Source: Corythucha ciliata (Eukaryota > Arthropoda > Insecta > Hemiptera > Tingidae). Taken from it: DNA of 64,000 nt. Shown here one piece after another: positions 11,129 through 20,945 of this stretch. Made by a program: the position numbers and the translations under genes. Below the pieces are notes generated by a model. That model made no database searches, was not told where the DNA came from, and worked only from the letters and a program-made list of their open reading frames with translations. Location of the stretch: assembly GCA_038030265.1 (NCBI GenBank), contig CM075943.1:41912001-41976000 (forward strand), read 5' to 3'. How positions within the stretch are numbered: position 1 is the first letter of the stretch; each line of letters starts with the position of its first letter.

Positions 11129-11130
<2 letters not shown>

Positions 11131-11249
11131 CAAACGTACCAAAGAACGAGGGCTTGTGGATCTTGGAGGATCTCACTTCTATCGTGTAGCTTCTAGCTTG
11201 TACCGTAAGAACCGTGAATTGGCGTTTTCTCAACTTTAGCCTGGAATTA

Positions 11250-11545
11250 GTAGTTTATTGCTGTTTCAACCACGTACAATTGGCGTTTTTTCTCCATTTT
11301 TGTCGCGAATCAGGACTTTTTACTCCATTTTTGGAACGAGCTAGAACTTCTATAATGTAGCGCGAATTTTTTGCTCAGAATGACTTGGCCGCGAATTATC
11401 TCTATTTTCGCGGATCAATTCGCGAATTTTCTTTACCTTGAATCTCAAATTGGCGTTTTTTTTTATTATTTTAGCTGGAAATAAGTGCTTAACTTATTTT
11501 AGCCGGGAATTAGCGGCTTTTCTCAGTTTCATGAGCTACGTATAT
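11250..11545 (+). repeat. Degenerate array, family B (motif like TTAGCCGCGAATTAGCG)
   Basis: Words such as 'ttggcgttttttctccattttt' and 'cgcgaattttttgctcag' recur with a spacing of about 30-45. This is a short outlier of the family seen at 17540-17760, 38310-38720 and, reversed, at 41340-42560 and 59285-59740. Confidence 0.55.
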
Positions 11546-11581
11546 CGTATGTTTTCCCAAATAGATCCGTTAATTACCTTT

Positions 11582-11609
11582 TAGTGCATTTCATTCAAAA
11601 AATGCACTA
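11582..11609. repeat. Dispersed hairpin motif TAGTGCATTT...AAATGCACTA
   Basis: Ten-base inverted arms surround a short loop. The motif is followed by ATTGGTCTCG and then a conserved tail resembling 'gatggtcgcacatatgggt'. The same composite recurs at 12740-12770 with a similar tail, and at 51995-52022 and 61034-61064 without the long tail. It is probably the terminus of a transposon family. Confidence 0.6.
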
Positions 11610-12180
11610 TTGGTCTCGCCCTGATGGTCGCACATATGGGTTGTGATACTTTTTTTTCACGTTTCAGAACCCCTAGAACACGAATCCGAGGTCGGTTCGA
11701 TTTGATATATGTATATATGGCCCCTCGCTTGTTAGCACGATCACGGTCGCAATTTTTGACTTAGAGCAACCAAATTTGGTCTAAAAATTAATAGCGTGAA
11801 TATCTCGGACGAGTTCGTGATCCAGATGAATCGGTCCACGGGAACGGTGTGAAAGAGGGGTTTGAATTAGTTGAAAATTCGCTACCGCACGGCTGTTGCT
11901 GCGATTGCCCCCAAAATTGACTCGAGTAATGAGAAATGAACGCGCTTTCGTATGAGACCCTAGTGAACCAAATCCGTTAATATGGCAGGGGAGTTCTCGG
12001 CGGAGGGGAGCTATTAAATTAACGCTATGCCTTACTGGACCACCCAATTACCAAAACATTTCATTGACATTGTATTTTGAGCCGTCTCTTTTATTTGATT
12101 TGCCTACGGCCTAATAAATCTTGAGTAAAAAATCCTGAGGTGGGCCAAAAAGGGAGGAACAAAAAAAATTAAAAAAAAAA
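11610..12180. other. Transposon-derived intergenic DNA
   Basis: The sequence following the first hairpin motif is partly shared with that after 12770 (tails to about 11680 and 12835). A short ORF on the minus strand (11781-12047) has no recognisable domain. No gene is proposed. Confidence 0.4.
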
Positions 12181-12184
12181 TTGT

Positions 12185-12260
12185 TTCGGATTCGAACCCA
12201 GGCACTCCGCATTCCGCAATGGTGAAATAGTGACATACCATTTTACCTAATTTAACTGAT
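12185..12260 (-). repeat. tRNA-like B box (SINE debris)
   Basis: On the minus strand the segment ends in GGGTTCGAATCC, a perfect RNA polymerase III B box, preceded by a roughly 50-base stretch that does not fold into a convincing tRNA. This is probably a tRNA-derived SINE head rather than a functional tRNA gene. Confidence 0.4.
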
Positions 12261-12739
12261 CTGAAAATTAACGTAATCTGAAAAAAGTTTTGTTCCGACA
12301 GCAGCCTGTCGGGAAAAGTGCATTTCATTCATGCGACAATCGAGTCGAACCTCATAAGTTAGAACGATATTAATCAATTATGAATGAAATTTAGGCCGGG
12401 ATAAATATTTTAATTGCAAATGACTCCTCTAACAAGAGTCCGCCTTCCCATATCGTATAGGCAACCAAACCGACTCTGTTTGATTTTTCATTTTCATAAT
12501 TTTGTTCCATAATTCACTATTCGTATATAGGGGGTCAAATGCCATCATTTTGCATACCTTTCGTGACTATGTTCTTCCGGTTGAATGGGACTGTCGCCAG
12601 CTCTCGGTCTATTATCATGACGTCACATAACCGTAAACGTTAAGCGTCTGGAGGCTATGCAATAACTCCCAAATACGTCTTTTACTCAATTTTAACACCG
12701 AGGAATCATCAGTTTTTCTGAGATTTAAATCCGTGACAT

Positions 12740-12770
12740 TAGTGCATTTCATTTATGTCAAAATGCATTA
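12740..12770. repeat. Dispersed hairpin motif, second copy
   Basis: TAGTGCATTT and AAATGCATTA (one mismatch in the arm) with the same following ATTGGTCTCG and a related tail as the copy at 11582-11609. Confidence 0.6.
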
Positions 12771-12889
12771 TTGGTCTCGTCGTAATGGTGGCAAACATGG
12801 GTCATGACATGTTTTTATCATGTTTCAGAACCGTGCGTTCAACATACCGCGCACCGACCGAAACGCCCGCGTATTACGGGTGAGAAGTG

Positions 12890-13340
12890 CAAAGTGCACT
12901 CATTAATTGAGGTTAGAAGACCCTCTCCAACGGACAATTATGGGATTACTCTCCTCGTCAACGCACCATCCTAGTCACACCTGTGAATTCGAGGGAGTGG
13001 GGAGGCTGAAAAGAAAGAAATTAATCTTTAAATTAAATACTTACTACTTATTCTTTATTTGTATTGAGTTCCGAGAAAAAATTGCTCCCCAGGTAGGATT
13101 CGAACCCACGACCTCCTAGTTTCGAGCTATCCCGGGAGTCCACGCAAAGAGCGAATCCACCCAGGAGAAATCCCCTCCCTGAACTCAAACTGCACCTATC
13201 GGGTCAGTGCATGGCATACGTCACAATTCCTTTAAATGTCCGGCAATTAGTGAATTAATTGAGTTTAGAAGACCCTTTTCTACGGACAATTATGAGATTA
13301 CTCCCCTCCTCACCGCAACACCCTAGTCAGTAATCGTTCT
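12890..13340. repeat. Duplicated SINE-like unit with tRNA-like head (minus strand)
   Basis: A word of about 75 bases beginning 'tta(g)aagaccct' and ending 'caccctagtca' occurs at 12908-12980 and again at 13258-13330. A third copy lies at 42265-42340. Between the first two, at 13083-13165, the minus strand carries a B box (GGGTTCGAATCC) followed by CTACCTGGGG. That block is the source of the QVGFEPTTS peptide, which is a familiar spurious translation of tRNA-derived SINEs. The pieces look like a rearranged or tandem SINE insertion. Confidence 0.5.
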
Positions 13341-13354
13341 CTGGTTCATATTTA

Positions 13355-13720
13355 TACAGGGTGGTTCAGGAGGAATGTGACAAACTTACATAGGCTCGAA
13401 TTAAGTTCATTTCGCAATTTTAGCTTTCAGAATATAACTCTTCCGTGAGCTGTATCGAATATTCAACCACACAATTTGCTGAGCACGTGCAACGTTCTAT
13501 TCTCCTGGTCAGGTGGACTGAAAATCGTCGAAAGGAGCCAAATCGTCTTCCAACTATATACCAGACTCCTTTTCTCATAAAGTCGTACCTACCTACATCC
13601 ATCCACATGAAGCCTAGAAATCCCCTTACCCTCTTTAAGCTTTTCGGGGGACCCCCACTGATTGGGGGCGTGCGGCGGCCCCCCACCCCTCCATCCATAT
13701 CCTACTGCGTTGGATGACAC
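13355..13720. repeat. Dispersed repeat member (shared with 37880-38150 and 39060-39400)
   Basis: It begins with TATACAGGGTGGTTC, an ACAGGGTG-type terminus. The words 'tttgctgagcacgtgcaacg' and 'ttctattctcctgg' match 39070-39105, and the reverse complement of 13525-13555 ('gatttggctccttt') matches 37990-38010 and 39310-39335. The ORFs over this segment on both strands are incidental. Confidence 0.5.
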
Positions 13721-13871
13721 GTTGGATGACTTGAAAGAAAGCTCTTTTCGGTTGAGTTTTGGGCTGGAACTGGCTGAATTCCTCTGATGAGAATTGTCCG
13801 AAGGACTCATTAACTGATATTTTTAGTAAGATTGCTTAAACTACGAGGGATAGAAGGTAATGCATGCATAA

Positions 13872-14010
13872 AGCAGTAGCCGTAGGAGCCTACTTTGTCT
13901 GTCTTCCCTCGTTGAGGTGCGTCAAAAACGAACCGGTTTCAACTGCTCGCCATCTTCAGCTTATGGGGGAGACAGGGAGGGAAGACAGACAATGTAGGCT
14001 CCTACGGTTA
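13872..14010. mobile_element. Small foldback MITE-like element
   Basis: The left arm, containing GTAGGAGCCTACTTTGTCTG, and the right arm, containing CAATGTAGGCTCCTACGG, are inverted copies of about 36 bases. The interior has GAACCGGTTTC and CGCCATCTTC. A half-copy in reverse orientation lies at 30237-30330. No coding capacity. Confidence 0.7.
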
Positions 14011-14430
14011 CAGCACAGCTAGTTTATGACTCATAAACTATTTATGGCTCAAACCGGAGGTAACTTTCAGAGAACGGTCCTGAAATTTGAAGTGGTTGGT
14101 GTTTGGGAAGTGGTGTTGATGATGTTTATCAAAAGTGACCTCTGCTATCTCACCCCATCCAGTATTCACGCTTCTCTCTTGCCCGAATTGTCTTATTTTT
14201 CTTTGTAGAATTTGTAATAAATTGGAAAATATTATAATGAAACTAGCAACGATCTTTGCTTGTTGAGTCGGTGGAGGTCCACAAAGCTGTGGCTGCCAAG
14301 TTTTAGCCAGTAAGTGAATTGCGTAAACCAGCGTGAAATATAATATTTTCTGAGAGTAGAAGCCACCAACATGTTGCGGAACTTATTGCTTCAGTGTAAA
14401 CACACGTTGATCCTACAATGAGTCTCACAA
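14011..14430. other. Intergenic DNA downstream of the lipase gene
   Basis: No gene is seen. It separates the foldback element from the lipase polyadenylation signal. Confidence 0.4.
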
Positions 14431-14431
14431 T

Positions 14432-14437
14432 TTTATT
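14432..14437 (-). terminator. Polyadenylation signal AATAAA of the lipase gene
   Basis: TTTATT on the plus strand reads AATAAA on the minus strand, about 340 bases after the lipase stop codon at 14779. It is the first canonical hexamer found in the downstream sequence I read, which gives a plausible 3' UTR of about 350-370 bases. Confidence 0.55.
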
Positions 14438-14778
14438 GCTCGTGAACTCGAGTCACAAGATCAATAAACGTTTTTTTTCAGTATCGTATAGTCACTCATG
14501 TTTTCCTTCCAAATGGTTATTTGCTAATCTTGTCTTTCTGGCACGTTTCCTGTAATGAAGTGGATAAAAATTAAACACTAGAGAGAATAAAAAAGAGTTG
14601 GCCGTTTGGACATTTTGCAACGCTATGGGTCTGATGTATAGCGTTAGTTCAATGAGTTGAAGTAAGTAGGTACTGTCCAGTAACGTCCAGAGCTCAATAA
14701 TGGTGTGCACCCTGACGGGGGCGTTCAGCCTTACTTCTTTGCTCTTAAATTGGATGGTGGGGATGTGTGGGAGGAGGG

Positions 14779-16173
14779 TTAGTCGTTGAAACGGACGACA
14801 ACGTCGTTGCCTCCTGGGATCTCCATGAGTTTCAACTTTTTCCCTTGTGCGAATGGTGCCTCTGAGGCGGTTTGAAACACGTAAATTCCGGTCAAACTGC
14901 AAATTGTTACAAATTTTGCGCGCGTTGATTATTCCGATCGTGTCTTTTGGATTATGACTTTTAGACCTTTTATCGATGTGCTCTCCAACTAAATGATACG
15001 GTGGGCTGGCGGCACACAACACCACTGTTGGTGGTTTGTACTCATTGACGCAGGCCCAGGCCCAAAATCCTTTTTTACTGTTGATCGATTCGGAAAAATA
15101 TGATGGAGCTCGGTGGTGGTCGCATTCCAACCAATCTAATTAACAGCAAGAGTCAGTTTCTGTTTTTTAAATACAGGGGGGGATCGTGAGTGAAGGTGGT
15201 TGTTACTTGAGGAATTCCAGCACCCTGGTTGAAAAGTTCCACTATTTGCATAGAAGTCGACATGACCCAAAGCGGTTACGTCGCCTTGTAACGCAGCGTT
15301 CGTGTGAATTACGTCCACAAAGTGAGCGTCACGTTTACTCAATCTGTTCTCGATTATGGTATCGGACAGCAGCAGTGGCAATGAAGGGTCCAAGCCTTCT
15401 CCAATGATATAGCTATTAATCAATGAAAGTTTTAAATCCATTAAGCTTTACCAGTGACTCGAGGTATTTTCTCAGGCAGAATCAAACTCGCGGCATGCGA
15501 AGGAACATGCGCTCCAAGACTGAATCCGATTACGTGTAAATTCGACGGATTTCCCAATCTCTTTACAAGCTGAGCAAGACAGGATCCTACGTGGCGAATG
15601 TTAAATGCGGCCGCCGGATAACAAGGGGAAGCGGCCAGTGGTGACCAGTCGATCATCCAGACGTTTAAAGGTCCAGATTTGAGGTATTCTAACTGAGTAA
15701 ATTGAAAACAATACAAAATTAATTGTTTGGAGGGGGGGGGGCTGAAGAGCTGCACCATCTTTAATGTCCACCAAATAACTCAAATTTATATCTGAGCTGT
15801 AACCGTGAATTATAATTTTGCTGGCCAGATTTGGGTTATACTGGGATGACGTAACATTGTCGAATCTTTCCGTCACTGCAACGTACTCTTTCCTTTCGTG
15901 GCTAATTTGTAAAAATAATACGTATGTTATTTGTACGAAAATAAATAATTCAACGTCATACCTTGTGAATAAATAAAATTTAACGAAGTGATTATCACAA
16001 TTTTCTCCGTATATGAAGACGCAGGGGCCAAACTGAATGCGAAACTCTTCACCGGTAACTTAACAAAATGAAATTTCATTGAAAATGACTTAAATTTTAA
16101 ATTTAAACAATGACTCACTTATAATGGAAAGTATTAGCACTAAAAATACGTTTTTCTCGAATTCTTGATACAT
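14779..16173 (-). CDS. Secreted pancreatic-type lipase / phospholipase A1-like enzyme, complete, 7 exons
   Basis: Exons (minus strand): 16173-16119, 16058-15962, 15901-15756, 15688-15452, 15395-15207, 15135-14967 and 14896-14779. They total 1011 bases, or 336 residues plus TAA. Every intron (56-71 bases) begins GT, ends AG and matches phase. Residues 1-19 are a hydrophobic signal peptide, so the product is secreted. IIIHGY (80-85) forms the oxyanion region. The triad is Ser156 in GFSLG, Asp181 in GLDPS and His248 in CDHHRA. The paired cysteines bounding the lid (C237 and C246) enclose only eight residues, whereas pancreatic lipases have a long lid. A short lid favours phospholipase A1-type or galactolipase-type specificity over triglycerides. 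The C-terminus (LTGIYVFQT, ending near VVVRFND) shows no PLAT domain, as usual for insect neutral lipases. Acceptor AG sites at 15690-15689 and 15397-15396 were chosen because only they keep the frame. The gene looks intact; substrate is inferred. Confidence 0.92.
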
Positions 16174-16191
16174 TGTGGCACTCCTCGATCT

Positions 16192-16226
16192 ACTGAAGTA
16201 TGATCAATTACTTGAACGGTATACCT
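16192..16226 (-). promoter_or_regulatory. Core promoter candidate of the lipase gene (TATA-like plus TCAGT initiator)
   Basis: On the minus strand GGTATACC (16226-16219) lies about 30 bases upstream of TCAGT (16196-16192), the arthropod initiator consensus. The ATG at 16173 follows about 21 bases later, giving a very short 5' UTR. The spacing is right for an arthropod core promoter. No transcript evidence is available here. Confidence 0.5.
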
Positions 16227-17535
16227 GGGATTAATCCCTCTTCTTTTCTTCTTCCTCTTCTTCTTTCTTTTTACAATTACATGCCACCTCTCTAAATGTT
16301 TGGGCTCCTATACACACCAATAATTGCTACTTCAGTTTTATCTTCATAAGAATTTACGTGAAAATAGCAAACAGTGAAGTCACGAACATGCGATCAGCCA
16401 AACAAGCACCGCCGTACACATAAAAAAAACTGTGAAATCCTCGTACAAAAAAATTAATACAAAAGACCTCTCCCTAAATAAGTTGCTGAATTGCATCACA
16501 TTATCGTTTTTTTGCCCACTTGACCCTCACCGGTTATGCGATAGATTTAAATAAATAAGAGACTTGAAACGTTTCAACGGTTTTTAAAACAATTACAAAA
16601 TCCTTCTGGTCAAGACTAATTTATTGACCATTACCACTTATGACTGCTATATTGTGCAGGCAGGAAAAGAGACTTATAGCTCTTACTATTTGTAGTATAG
16701 TATAGTATATACTCAGTCGCGCACCGAAAGGGGGGTTTTTGTGGGGTTAACCCCCCTCCGCAGAGCCTGGAAAAATACACAATGCCAAATTTAATTGAAT
16801 CAAGGGAAAAATTACGCTTTAAATGGACATAAAAACGCCCAGTTTTTGTTAGTAGAACATAAAGTTGAACAGAGCACCCACTTCCTTCAAGCCGAAAGCT
16901 CCAGTCTGGGTCAGTTTATATTAGCTTGTCTAGTCTAGACAGACATCTGTCAATTTCAACAATTCAACAATTTCAAAAAACACTGCAAATTTTACGCGAG
17001 GGTTTATTATTCATGCGTGTAGCTAGATGTGGCTTGAAATTACATGAAAATCAATACTCCACACCCCTTTGATCTCAAAACCTTAATTTGAAAACACCCA
17101 TTTTGGACCCACTTTTGGCCAATAAAATTCAGGGAGTTAGTCGATCAAACTGATCAGTTGTCAGGACCAACTAGATCCCAAATGGGACGGCGCACGGACA
17201 TTCCAGAAGAAATCGTATCTTTTTTTTTTTTTACTAATAAATATCAAGATTTTTTTCTTTTGGTGCTTCGAAACCCCCCCCCCCCAGGACCAATCCCTGC
17301 GTGCGCCACTTTATACAGTGTATAATTACTATAATTATAGGGGTATTCATGAAAAATGTTAAACCTTGTATTTGTTATATGCTAAATTCCGAAAAGATGG
17401 GTAAGGCCATAGAAACGGAGAAACTGAACACAAAAAATACGAAATAACAGGGTTTACGTCGATAACATATGTTAAACTTCCGAGTATGAATACCCATTAT
17501 AAATAGCTTTTACTAAATTGAAGCCGCGGATTTCT
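16227..17535. other. Intergenic DNA upstream of the lipase gene
   Basis: AT-rich stretch with a purine-rich tract on the minus strand (16243-16272), short direct TATAG repeats near 16693-16706, and a 12-nt C tract (17274-17285). No gene is seen. The part nearest the lipase start probably holds its regulatory DNA. Confidence 0.35.
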
Positions 17536-17765
17536 TCAACTTGACCCACAAATTAGCATTTTTCTCCATTTCAGCTGCGAATAATCGCTTCATTCTAATT
17601 TTGGCCGGAAATTAGCAGGTTTTTTCAGTTTCAGCCAGCGGGGTTTCCTAAAAAGTTCCGTGACTCATTTTTTCTCGATTTTAGCCGCGAATTACTTCCT
17701 AATATTAGCCGCAAATTACTTCCTAATTTTAGCCGCGAATATTATTTCCTAAATTTTGGAAAAAA
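17536..17765 (+). repeat. Degenerate array, family B
   Basis: Repeated words like 'ttagccgcgaattacttcctaat' and 'cgaataatcgcttcat' recur at about 30-40 base spacing. At 17680-17750 three adjacent units are nearly identical, which confirms a tandem origin. Confidence 0.65.
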
Positions 17766-17805
17766 TATTGGCTAAATAATGGCTCTGCAAAGGGGGGGTT
17801 GCACG

Positions 17806-18170
17806 GGTGATTCCTCGGCCCCTCTCCAATCACCTTCGCCTACTTTTCTGCATACATTTTCTCGCCTAATTTCTACACCAATCCTGGTTTTTAAGGACTC
17901 GTTTTAATCTTCAGGAAAATCCGCATATGCAGTAGCTTTCCTTTTTTCAAATTTCATCCCAGAAGTTATTTTAAATTCGCCTTGAACTTTTACCTTGTAA
18001 TTTCACGACTTTTTTTCGACTTATTTGAAAAAAGGAAAACTACTGCATATGCGGATTTCCGGAAGATTAAAACCAGTCCGTTATAAACCAGGGTTGGTGT
18101 AGAAATAAGGCCAGAAAATGTATGCCGAGTGGTAGACGAGGAATGATTGGAGAGGGGTCGAGGAATCAGC
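17806..18170. mobile_element. Foldback element with ~148-bp arms
   Basis: The left arm (17806-17953, starting TGATTCCTCGGCCCCTCTCC) and the right arm (18023-18170, ending GGGGTCGAGGAATCA) are inverted copies with roughly 85-90% identity by eye, separated by about 70 bases. Both contain GCATATGCAGTAG and 'ccttttttcaaat'. No ORF, so it is a non-autonomous foldback or MITE. Confidence 0.75.
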
Positions 18171-18985
18171 ACTGCAGTTTCCCCTTAAGCCATGTCTGGA
18201 GCACGAATGATAAGTTTCACCATTTGCCGGGCAGAATAAGAGGGGTTAAGACCATTTTTAGGGAGTAAACCGCTCAAGAAATTTCATGGCGTGAGATTAT
18301 AGTTAAACCGATCAGTTGAACCAGTCCTTGTTGGGTGGTTATGACGGGGGGTGGGGGGGTCGATCAGTTGGTAGATTGGGCGGTCCATGTTCAGTGCACA
18401 AATCCCCCCCCCTCCTATGTCGCAAGCTAGCGGCAAATGAGCGTCTATTTGCCATTTTTTCTTTTTTTTGTGGGAAATGAGGGTTTTCATTCAATTTTTT
18501 CCCCTTAAATTAAAGTTTTTCTCGATTTTAGTCCCGAACTTGCCCAGGAACAGCATGGTGGTGATTATGGCCGTGTAACTGTGTAAGGTCCTCTGTGAAC
18601 CACGAATTAGCGTTTTAACATGAATACGTTTTACGAGAGTACGAGTATAATTTTGTAGGGAATGTCGTGAACCGAAATTATCATCACTGTGTTTGCCACC
18701 GGATAGAGTAGACCTCCACAAAAACGTCTGACTAGTGAGGGTAGTCTTCTTCTTCTTTTGAACGGCTTTTTCTGTCCGCGGTTCGCGACAGGAACCAATT
18801 CGGCAGAAGTGGCAAAATGTGTCTCACACCTCCTATTTGTATTTCTTTCTTTTTTAAATTAGACAGAAATGAACGATTTCTAGAAACTTTTAGCCGTGCA
18901 CAATGCACAATAACCCCAAGAACCCGTCTACACACCTACACTTTGTTTAGCACTTCGAAACATGATGTTTCACAAAAAATAGATG
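18171..18985. other. Intergenic DNA
   Basis: No supported gene. Short ORFs on both strands lack domains. 18500-18620 carries a few diverged family B words ('aaagtttttctcgattttagtcccgaactt'). Confidence 0.35.
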
Positions 18986-18989
18986 GGTG

Positions 18990-19115
18990 CGGCCAACTTA
19001 ACGTAACCCGACCCATGGACGAAGTCGTTTGTTTAGTGGCATATCTAGTCCTAAAATCGTTTGTTTACGTTTGTTTAGCCAACATTTTCGTTCGTTTTGG
19101 CTTTCAAGTACACTT
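18990..19115 (+). repeat. Dispersed repeat copy 1 (CCCGACCCATGGACGAA family)
   Basis: The CCCGACCCATG word plus ACGAA, TCGTTTGT, GGCATATCT and TTTGTTTACGTTTGT are shared in order with 20858-20945. A reversed half (the ACGGGTCG word) lies near 21150-21165. Probably a transposon terminus. Confidence 0.5.
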
Positions 19116-19219
19116 TGAATAACAAACAAACTTAAGTGCTGCTATCGGGAACGGACACGAGATAAGAGTTGGGTTATATTACCTTTCCTGGTTACCCCAA
19201 ATTTATTACAGTATTGAGT

Positions 19220-19489
19220 CAAGGTGACTAAACTTTACTATAGGTGCCGCAGATTTCCCCCTACCAATCGGTCGGGAGGGGTGGAGACTGACGTCACCAG
19301 CAGTCCTTTGCTACCGATTGCTCACTCCAGAGCAAGTTAATTTGGAAATTGAAGTTTATGAATTATCGAAAATCACAGCCCAATAACAATTAATAATGTA
19401 CTGGGTCCAGCGCAATAGCGGTTGGGACTGCTCGTGACGTAGGTGAAGGAAAGTGATCTGCGGCACCTATAGAAAATTTAGTCACCTTG
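19220..19489. mobile_element. Non-autonomous DNA transposon, 270 bp, with 9-bp TSD
   Basis: Terminal inverted repeats start CAAGGTGACTAAA and end TTTAGTCACCTTG, and the match extends inward through CTATAGGTGCCGCAGAT for about 40 bases. GTATTGAGT occurs at 19211-19219 and again at 19490-19498, a perfect nine-base duplication. Nine-base duplications are typical of Mutator-like (MULE) elements, while hAT elements make eight. No transposase is encoded. Confidence 0.85.
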
Positions 19490-19498
19490 GTATTGAGT

Positions 19499-19930
19499 AA
19501 TTTATTTATATTTACTTAATTTTAACGTTCCAAAAGTTGTTTTATGTTTTATGATCTAAAAGTTAGGTCTATTGTAAGCAATTGATCCACAGACGGTGAT
19601 AGTTTCTTCCGGTTTTCAGTCACTGAGGCAGAACAGAATGTGGATTCCCCACATCGCTTGGCCAAGAAGTCTTGTTCCTATGTCGCTTGGAAAATTAATT
19701 TTGACTAGAGAATCATCAAATGTGTTCTTTTTACTCTATAATACACAAATGGCGTTTATTCGACCGATCCAAAAAGAACGAAATACCGGTAAACTACGCG
19801 TTTGTTGGGTGCTACTCGAAGGCTGGAAAGGACCGTGTATCCTTCTTCAGAATATTTTCAAGCATCAGGGTTAGGTAATCTTCTTCAGCGCTATAAAAGG
19901 AGCACGTGAACATTCTACGTTAAGCATTTC
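19499..19930. other. Intergenic DNA
   Basis: The ORF at 19596-19874 (plus) is 92 codons long but has no recognisable domain. I see nothing else. Confidence 0.3.
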
Positions 19931-19934
19931 CCAA

Positions 19935-20105
19935 CGCTCGTTTAACACAAACGCGGTTTCACGAGGCCCCCGCTTGTAATCAGCATGAATGCCGCTTTTT
20001 GATTGAACCAAGTAATATGTACCGCACATGTGTAAAGGTTTACGTGATCACTATGTGGCAGCCAAAACCGCGCCGCGTGAAACGTCGTGTATGTAAAACG
20101 AGCCT
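19935..20105. mobile_element. MITE-like element with GCTCGTTT termini
   Basis: Left end GCTCGTTTAACACAAACGCGGTTTCACG and right end GTGAAACGTCGTGTATGTAAAACGAGC are imperfect inverted repeats of about 28 bases, described here by their first and last ten bases as GCTCGTTTAA and TAAAACGAGC. The interior is GC-richer than the surroundings and has no ORF. A target duplication is not certain. Confidence 0.55.
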
Positions 20106-20264
20106 AACGCGCTAGTTAAAAGTTAAGCCACTTCCAAATTGACGGGATGGCAACGTGAAAGGGTTTGAAATGAAACGATTGCTCTGGTCCGACTTTACTC
20201 ACCCATTCGCGTTTACGTTACCGTACCGACAATAAATTGTGAACTGGCCTTTTTTCTTGAATAA

Positions 20265-20860
20265 CAACGGAAAACTCACACTTGTCATCAAAAGCCCTTG
20301 TCTCCGGCATTCCAAACTCCGGAAATACTAACAAAGCCACTTCTGTCGACGTGTTGCGGTTCAAGTGATTTCAAATCGCGAAATTCCTCTTGTGTGAATG
20401 CACTCACCACGTGAACGAGGTAATTTACGTTACCCAAGCTTGACATCGCCGGGAAATGACAAGCGTCTATCGAATTGCCACTAATGAATCTTTGTACTAG
20501 AAAGGACACTATGATTGAAATAAGTTGCCCGATTTTTATTAATGACAAGATGTCAAATGTTGAGCGATTGGATACTCACGAGCAAGGACCGGCACCGATT
20601 TATTTTCATTTTTTTTTTTTTTTAGATAGCGGCGATGCTTCCTTCGATAATCCCCCAGCGTTGTCACTTAAGTTCCATTTTACGTAATTTTGACACCTAC
20701 AAAGCCATCAAGACTGAGTTATTGAAAAAAAAAAAAAACTGATTGGCAGCAAGCTTCCAATGTAGAACTTACATGAACGGGGCAACCAGGAATAGATAAG
20801 AATGCAATGCCAACTCGATCGTAACCTGCCGTGTCCTTTCCCAATATGGCTTCACGTTCC
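20265..20860 (-). other. Possible decayed exons of an unidentified gene
   Basis: On the minus strand there are strong donor-like sites: CAT followed by GTAAGT near 20772, CTC followed by GTGAGT near 20579, and AAGT followed by GTGAGT near 20281. The reading before the last one contains ALLVFPEFGMPE, reminiscent of the VFPE motif of vanin-type carbon-nitrogen hydrolases, but the frame is closed immediately upstream. The reading before the first contains AFLSIPGCPVH. No continuous chain of exons can be built. A pseudogene or chance are both possible. Confidence 0.2.
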
Positions 20861-20945
20861 CCGACCCATGAACGAAATCGTTTGTATAGCGGCATATCTC
20901 AATGTAAATTCTTTGTTTACGTTTGTCTTTGTTTGTTGCTCAAAG
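20858..20945 (+). repeat. Dispersed repeat copy 2 (CCCGACCCATGAACGAA family)
   Basis: Direct repeat of 18998-19080, with shared GGCATATCT and TTTACGTTTGT words. Confidence 0.5.

Noticed and set aside
12907..13119. ORF ending in QVGFEPTTS as a real protein
   Set aside because: This peptide is the usual artefact of translating a tRNA-like SINE head; the rest of the ORF is repeat.
13083..13165. Possible tRNA gene on the minus strand (perfect B box)
   Set aside because: Only the B box and part of an acceptor-like stem fit. No proper A box spacing or cloverleaf could be drawn, and the repeated surroundings point to a tRNA-derived SINE.
14492..14778. Continuation of the ORF beyond the catalytic-His exon as lipase coding sequence
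   Set aside because: After the GEHIDK block the ORF loses all family likeness, whereas splicing at 14966/14897 gives the expected LTGIYVFQT ending and a stop at 14779. The longer ORF is read-through of intron and 3' UTR.
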